From Candidatus Nanopelagicales bacterium (GTDB lineage: Bacteria > Actinomycetota > Actinomycetes > S36-B12), in assembly GCA_030726915.1 (NCBI GenBank), contig JANRCR010000031.1:1-64000 (forward strand): a DNA stretch of 64,000 bases. Direction: 5' to 3'. Shown here piece by piece: positions 58,758 through 64,000 of the stretch (position 1 is its first letter; each line of letters opens with the position of its first letter). The notes beneath the pieces are model-generated. The model ran no database searches and was not told the origin of the DNA. It saw nothing but the letters and a program-made list of their open reading frames with translations. A program made the position numbers and the translations under genes.

Positions 58758-60460
58758 CCACCCGGATACGTCGGACTGCCGCCGCGGGAGCCGGGGCGCC
58801 AGGGCCCGGAGGTGTAGGTCCAGATGCGACCCTGCTCGGTGCCGACAAGAATCGGTGAGCCGGGTGCTGCAGCGACACGCACGGGCGATGGGGGTCCCCC
58901 CAGCGAGCGCATCTGCCATCGACTGAGGTCAATCTCGTAGATGCTGGGAGCGGTGGCTCCCTCAACACCCAAGGCGATGAGTCGATCGTCATCACCCCAC
59001 ACGACATCAAGAACTGCCGTGAGTCGATTGTCGACGCGGACCGGGGACTCGATGCGCATGGATCCCTCGCGTGTTGTCACGATGGCGAGCATGACGATGG
59101 TGCGTGGGCCACGGCGCACGGTCAAGGCGGCTCGGGTGCCATCCCGGCTGATCGCCACCGACTCAAGGACGGCCTTGGGGTGCAGTCCATCGACGGGGAC
59201 GATCGCGACGAGCCCGTCTGCGCTGACCCGGCGTAACGCAGCGTCGGGACCGACGACCCAGGCCTCGGGTCCGCGTCCGAACGATGGCCGTGACTGGCCG
59301 GGTTCCTCGAGGGGAGAGGTCAGGACACCGCCGGAGGTGAGAGGACCGATCCACAGTCGCGCCTGCGCATCCAGGCCCGCGATGACGGTGGACTGCAGCG
59401 AGGCCGCGATCCCGTCCAGGGGCGGATCGGCGAGGCCTGCCGGTCCCGACACCGGCAGGGGTGCGACGCCATCGAGCGTCACAGCCCGGCCGTTGATCAC
59501 CCCGAGTGCTCGGGACCCATTCGGCATGGCATTGGGGTCGTACGCGGGCCATGCGTCCAGGGGCTGAGGATTGGGTGCCCCGGCGACATCGAGGGATTGG
59601 CCGCCCGCATTGAGGTCGAGCAGGCGGACACCGGGGACCTGGCGCAGGGTCCAGGCGAACTGAGCCGAGATGGCCCTACGCGTGGCTTCATCGGCGAGTC
59701 TGACGTCGGGACTGAGGTCAACGCGGGCCACCCCGTCGATGACGGGCACCGCGTCGACGGCCAGGGTCGTGCCATCCGGAAGTCCCGTGCGCACCGCCGG
59801 TGCCAGCCACTCGGTGGGACCCTGCACGAGGGCCCGCGCCAATGCCGTGGCGGGTGTCGGCCCGTCGATGGGGAAGTAGCGCGGATCAGGGACGAGAGTG
59901 GAGAAGGTCGGATCAAGGAAGTACACCTCGTAGGCGCGGTAGGCACGATCCACATCCGAGCGCGAGAGCAGCAGGCCCGGCGGCGGCGTAGCGATCCGCC
60001 AACTGCCCGAGACAAACTCAAGTTGGAGTCGTGCCTGGATCAATGTCCCCGGTGCCGCGACCTGATAGCGACCCTCCGCATCGATGGCGCCCACCCGTGT
60101 CGCCGTCATGGCGGTGGTGTTGACACCGTCCGGCACGATCGTGGGTACCCCTTCATAGACACTGACACCGGTCTGGGGCTGCCAGGTGAGCGCGGCCTCC
60201 GGGGTGAGGTAGAGGCGAGCGACGGCATGGTCATCCTCGAAGGACGCCGAGGCTTGGAGGAATCCCGACACGATTTCCGTGGGCGTCATGTCGGGCACGG
60301 GGGGACGGGCGATCACGCGGATGACCTGATCGCTAGGGGCGATACCCACCTCGATGCCCTGCTGGACAGGTCCGCTGGTGGGGATCGTGACACAGGCGCC
60401 GAGCACGGGGGCGCAGACGAGCATGGCGACAGCGGTGGCGATGGTGCACGGGCGGTTCAT
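58754..60460 (-). CDS. lpqB: LpqB family beta-propeller lipoprotein
   Basis: lipobox VLGACVTIPTSGPVQQG, GerMN-like region, adjacent to mtrBA. Confidence 0.93.
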   Translation of the reverse strand: MNRPCTIATAVAMLVCAPVLGACVTIPTSGPVQQGIEVGIAPSDQVIRVIARPPVPDMTPTEIVSGFLQASASFEDDHAVARLYLTPEAALTWQPQTGVSVYEGVPTIVPDGVNTTAMTATRVGAIDAEGRYQVAAPGTLIQARLQLEFVSGSWRIATPPPGLLLSRSDVDRAYRAYEVYFLDPTFSTLVPDPRYFPIDGPTPATALARALVQGPTEWLAPAVRTGLPDGTTLAVDAVPVIDGVARVDLSPDVRLADEATRRAISAQFAWTLRQVPGVRLLDLNAGGQSLDVAGAPNPQPLDAWPAYDPNAMPNGSRALGVINGRAVTLDGVAPLPVSGPAGLADPPLDGIAASLQSTVIAGLDAQARLWIGPLTSGGVLTSPLEEPGQSRPSFGRGPEAWVVGPDAALRRVSADGLVAIVPVDGLHPKAVLESVAISRDGTRAALTVRRGPRTIVMLAIVTTREGSMRIESPVRVDNRLTAVLDVVWGDDDRLIALGVEGATAPSIYEIDLSRWQMRSLGGPPSPVRVAAAPGSPILVGTEQGRIWTYTSGPWRPGSRGGSPTYPGG

Positions 60461-62106
60461 GCGCGCGCCTGGGAAACATCCGCTTCCGCGCGAGGCAGGG
60501 GTGCATCCTCGCCCGGGGGGTCAGGGGGCTGGTCCAGGGGCACCAGGGGTAGCGGTGACTCCTGCACGGTGACCTCTGCTCGACACGGCAGCGTGAGTCG
60601 GAAGCACGCCCCCTCACCGGGAGCACCCCATGCCTCCAACCACCCCGCGTGCAGGCGCGTGTCCTCCAGAGCAATGGCCAGGCCCAGGCCGGTGCCACCC
60701 GTCTGGCGTGCCCGCGCGGGGTCAGCACGCCAGAACCGGTCAAAGACGCGGATGAGGTCGGTATCGGCGAGGCCAACTCCTCGATCGCGCACCGTCACGG
60801 CGACGGCCACGCCGTCTCCGGCGACGGCGATATCGATGGGCAGGCCCTCACCATGCTCGACGGCGTTATCCAGCAGGTTCCTCAGGATGCGATCAACGCG
60901 CCGCGGGTCGCATTCCACCGGGCACGGATCCTGCCCGGTCACCAGGACGAGGTGTGTCCCGCGGCGCTCCGCGAGGGGGCGTGCGGATTCGACAGCCCGC
61001 CGGACGAGAGCGGCAAGATCGACCGTATCGAGGTCGAGCACCGCAGCTCCCGCGTCGTAACGTGAGATCTCGAGCAGGTCGGTCAGCAGATTCTCGAAGC
61101 GGTCGAGTTGGGTCTGCAGCAACTCCGCTGCCCGTGCGGTCGGCGGATCGTAACTCGCTCGCTCCTCGAAGATCAGGTCGGCGGCCATGCGGATGGTCGT
61201 CAACGGTGTGCGCAACTCATGGGAGACGTCAGAAACAAATCGCTGCTGAACGAGCGAGAGATCCTCCAGTCGGTGGATCTGATCCTCCAGGCTTGCGGCC
61301 ATATCGTTGAAGGACATGGCGAGACGTGCGAGATCATCTTCACCGCGCACCTCCATGCGCTCCCGCAGATGCCCCTCGGAAAATTGCTCAGCGACGCGGG
61401 CGGCTGAGCGGACGGGTGCCACGACCTGGCGCGTCACCACGACGGCGATAGCGCCGAGGAGCAGGACGAGGAGGATGCCGATGCCCACGACAGCCCCCCG
61501 GACCAGGTCAAGGGTGCTCTGCTCATCAGTGAGGGGGAAGAGGTAGTAGAGCTCATAGGTCCCGACATCCGTGACCGCCAGGGGCGCGCCCACCACGATG
61601 CCCGGGACACTGCGACCATCGAGATAGCGAATCTCCGTGTAGGTCCACGACTGTCTCTGTGTCTCCAGCACGGTGGTGCGCATATCGTCTGGAACGCTGG
61701 TGTCGGAGACGAGGTTGGTGCCACGCTCCGGTGCAGTTCCATCGGTATCACCCGCGAGGAGGAGAACGTCATACTGCGGGGGCGTACCGGCCCGTGAGGC
61801 GAGTGAGGCGACGATCGTGTCCACGACGCTGGCCGGTGATGCGGTCCCTGTGCCTGATGCGGCGGCCCCGGCGATGCGTTGGGCGTCGGCCAGTCCGACG
61901 CCCGCCTCGGTCACCGCTGTGCGCTGCGCGGAATCAAGGAGACCGGAGGTGACGCGCGAGATGAGCAGGAAGCCAAGAATCGTCATGACGACGATGGACA
62001 GAGCCAGGGTGGTCGCTGTCACGCGAAGGAGCAGTGAGCGGCGCCACAGTGAGATGAGCGAGCGGCGAGCCTTCGGAGTCTGCGGACTCGTCGGGCTGAC
62101 TGTCAT
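60457..62106 (-). CDS. mtrB: sensor histidine kinase MtrB
   Basis: HAMP, FVSDVSHELRTPLTTIRMAADLI H-box, RDRGVGLADTDLIRVFDRFWRAD, GGTGLGLAI. Confidence 0.96.
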   Translation of the reverse strand: MTVSPTSPQTPKARRSLISLWRRSLLLRVTATTLALSIVVMTILGFLLISRVTSGLLDSAQRTAVTEAGVGLADAQRIAGAAASGTGTASPASVVDTIVASLASRAGTPPQYDVLLLAGDTDGTAPERGTNLVSDTSVPDDMRTTVLETQRQSWTYTEIRYLDGRSVPGIVVGAPLAVTDVGTYELYYLFPLTDEQSTLDLVRGAVVGIGILLVLLLGAIAVVVTRQVVAPVRSAARVAEQFSEGHLRERMEVRGEDDLARLAMSFNDMAASLEDQIHRLEDLSLVQQRFVSDVSHELRTPLTTIRMAADLIFEERASYDPPTARAAELLQTQLDRFENLLTDLLEISRYDAGAAVLDLDTVDLAALVRRAVESARPLAERRGTHLVLVTGQDPCPVECDPRRVDRILRNLLDNAVEHGEGLPIDIAVAGDGVAVAVTVRDRGVGLADTDLIRVFDRFWRADPARARQTGGTGLGLAIALEDTRLHAGWLEAWGAPGEGACFRLTLPCRAEVTVQESPLPLVPLDQPPDPPGEDAPLPRAEADVSQARA

Positions 62107-62780
62107 GGCGGGCCGGCCTTGTATCCCACGCCGCGGACGGTGAGCACGATCTCGGGATGCTCTGGATCATGCTCGATCTTGGCGCGCAGGCGCTGCACGT
62201 GAACGTTGACCAGTCGGGTGTCGGCGGCGTGCCGGTAGCCCCACACTTCCTGGAGGAGCACCTCCCGAGTGAAGACCTGCCAGGGCTTGCGAGCGAGACA
62301 GACGAGGAGGTCGAACTCCAACGGTGTGAGAGGCACCACGCGTCCGGCGCGACGTACGACATGGCCCGCCACGTCGATCGTCACATCACTGACCTCCAGC
62401 GTGCCGGTGGCGGGCTCATCACTGCGTCGCACCCGCGCGCGCAGGCGGGCAACCAACTCTTTTGGTTTGAAGGGTTTGACGACATAGTCATCGGCGCCTG
62501 ATTCCAGTCCCAGGACGACATCAATCGTGTCGTTCTTGGCCGTGAGCATGACGATGGGGACACCGGACTCATTGCGGATGGCACGACAGACATCGATGCC
62601 GTCCATGCCCGGAAGCATGAGATCGAGAAGGATGATGTCGGGGCGGGAATCGCGGAATGCCTGAAGGGCCTGGCTGCCATTGGTGCAGAAGACGGGTTCA
62701 AAACCCTCGCCCCGCAGGACAATGCCCAGCATCTCAGCCAGCGCAACGTCGTCATCAACGACTAAGACTCGACCCTTCAC
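62103..62780 (-). CDS. mtrA: response regulator MtrA
   Basis: RVLVVDDDVALAEMLGIVLRGEGF, LLDLMLPGMDGIDVCR, winged-helix C-domain; GTG 62780. Confidence 0.96.
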   Translation of the reverse strand: MKGRVLVVDDDVALAEMLGIVLRGEGFEPVFCTNGSQALQAFRDSRPDIILLDLMLPGMDGIDVCRAIRNESGVPIVMLTAKNDTIDVVLGLESGADDYVVKPFKPKELVARLRARVRRSDEPATGTLEVSDVTIDVAGHVVRRAGRVVPLTPLEFDLLVCLARKPWQVFTREVLLQEVWGYRHAADTRLVNVHVQRLRAKIEHDPEHPEIVLTVRGVGYKAGPP

Positions 62781-62793
62781 AGCCCCTATGGTG

Positions 62794-63564
62794 TCACCCC
62801 ACCAGCAGGAATGCTGCCCCCGGCAGGTTGTTGACCGCGTGGGCCACGATGGGGGCACCGAGACCGCGTGTCTGCCAGCGCAGAACCCCGAGTATGAGAC
62901 CGCTCGCGAGGAGGATCGGGATCCGGATGGGCTCGAGGTGGAAGAGGCTGAACGCCACCGTGGTTATGGCGATAACCCAGGCCGCATGGAGACCTCTTTT
63001 GGCCAGTGCGTTGTAGGCCATCCCCCGAAAGGCGATCTCCTCGGCGATGGGAGCGCCGATCGCCACACAGAGGGCGAAGACGATGAGGGCAAGCATGGGG
63101 CCTTCGGCCCGCAGATCCTCACCGATCTCGCCCGCCGCGGAGTTGAATTCACCCGTCAGTGACTGCAGGACGATGGCTACCGTGCCCCCCGCGACGAGTG
63201 CCGCGACGCCCCCGATGAGTCCCCAGCCCAGATCTCGCCAGGTGAGGCTCAGCCCCAGATCAATGCGTGGCCCATTGCCCTGGAACGACGTGGTCAGCAG
63301 GGGCCAGCCAGCGAGTGCAAGCCACGGCACGGTGATGCCGACGACGAGGAGCACGGGCAGGGGAAGCCCCGCCATGGTGCCGAGGATGGCGACGGCAATG
63401 GACAGCAGCACGAATCCGAGCAGCGCGATCAACGCATCAGGGATGCCCCAGCGCGGTGGCCTGAGGACTCGTCCGCGAGCGAGTGCCTCATCGACGGTGA
63501 GTGGGCACCCCCGGTAGTCCGCCGGAGGCCGGACACGCAGGACCGGAGACAGGTGTTGATCCAT
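62794..63564 (-). CDS. CPBP family intramembrane glutamic endopeptidase
   Basis: APIAEEIAFRGMAYNALAKR and AHAVNN motifs. Confidence 0.93.
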   Translation of the reverse strand: MDQHLSPVLRVRPPADYRGCPLTVDEALARGRVLRPPRWGIPDALIALLGFVLLSIAVAILGTMAGLPLPVLLVVGITVPWLALAGWPLLTTSFQGNGPRIDLGLSLTWRDLGWGLIGGVAALVAGGTVAIVLQSLTGEFNSAAGEIGEDLRAEGPMLALIVFALCVAIGAPIAEEIAFRGMAYNALAKRGLHAAWVIAITTVAFSLFHLEPIRIPILLASGLILGVLRWQTRGLGAPIVAHAVNNLPGAAFLLVG

Positions 63565-63586
63565 GCCGTCCGGTCCCGCGCAACCG

Positions 63587-64000
63587 TCAGTAGCGGTAGT
63601 GGTCGGGCTTGAAGGGGCCGGCGACGTCCAGGCCCATGTATTCGGCCTGCTGCTTGCTCAACTCCGTGAGGCGCACGCCCAGGGCGTCGAGGTGGAGGCG
63701 GGCGACCTTCTCGTCGAGGTGCTTGGGGAGGACATGCACGCCGAGGGGGTACTCATCAGGATGGGTGAAGATCTCAATCTGTGCGAGTACCTGGTTGGTG
63801 AAGGAATTCGACATGACGAACGACGGATGGCCGGTCGCATTGCCGAGGTTGAGCAGGCGCCCCTCCGACAACACGATGATGGAACGTCCGTCGGGGAACG
63901 TCCACTCGTCCACCTGAGGCTTGATGGTGCGGCGCTCCACTCCGGGAAGCCCTGCGAGTCCGGCCATGTCGATCTCGTTGTCGAAGTGTCCGATATTGCC
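63587..64000 (-). CDS. sahH: adenosylhomocysteinase, C-terminal part (truncated by window end)
   Basis: [15 protein letters not shown]...[41 protein letters not shown]...[10 protein letters not shown]. Confidence 0.97.
   Translation of the reverse strand, partial: GNIGHFDNEIDMAGLAGLPGVERRTIKPQVDEWTFPDGRSIIVLSEGRLLNLGNATGHPSFVMSNSFTNQVLAQIEIFTHPDEYPLGVHVLPKHLDEKVARLHLDALGVRLTELSKQQAEYMGLDVAGPFKPDHYRY

Overview
64 kb of a GC-rich actinobacterial chromosome (WhiB, MtrAB-LpqB, FbiABC and DUF3499 support the phylum). About 60 coding genes, one tRNA-Thr(TGT) and one decayed IS3-type transposase are supported. The left two thirds is dominated by a C1/methylamine catabolic region split over several blocks: (i) fdhD and a soluble NAD-dependent formate dehydrogenase fdsGBAD (6.1-12.2 kb); (ii) a minus-strand unit GntR - dimethylglycine/sarcosine dehydrogenase - etfB - etfA - fhs - MFS transporter (25.4-17.5 kb); (iii) a minus-strand unit IclR - corrinoid protein - MTHFR_C protein - metF - methyl-THF:corrinoid methyltransferase - ASKHA/2Fe-2S corrinoid activator - DUF1638 (35.1-29.0 kb); (iv) a plus-strand unit non-pyrrolysine MttB-family methyltransferase - betA - betB - proV - fused proWW - proX (35.3-44.0 kb). 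Together these can be read as a route from choline/glycine betaine to CO2: uptake, oxidation, corrinoid-dependent demethylation to methyl-THF, reverse MetF and Fhs, then formate oxidation. An IclR-type palindrome GTTCCA-N5-TGGAAC occurs both upstream of fds and upstream of the mttB/IclR divergence, which suggests the blocks form one regulon. The right third (44-64 kb) is a conserved actinobacterial core block: sugar nucleotidyltransferase, fbiBA/fbiC, whiB, GT2, DUF5719, DUF3499, manB, Trm112, manA, lpqB, mtrB, mtrA, CPBP protease, sahH (truncated by the window end). All functional calls come from reading the translations; no database search was run.
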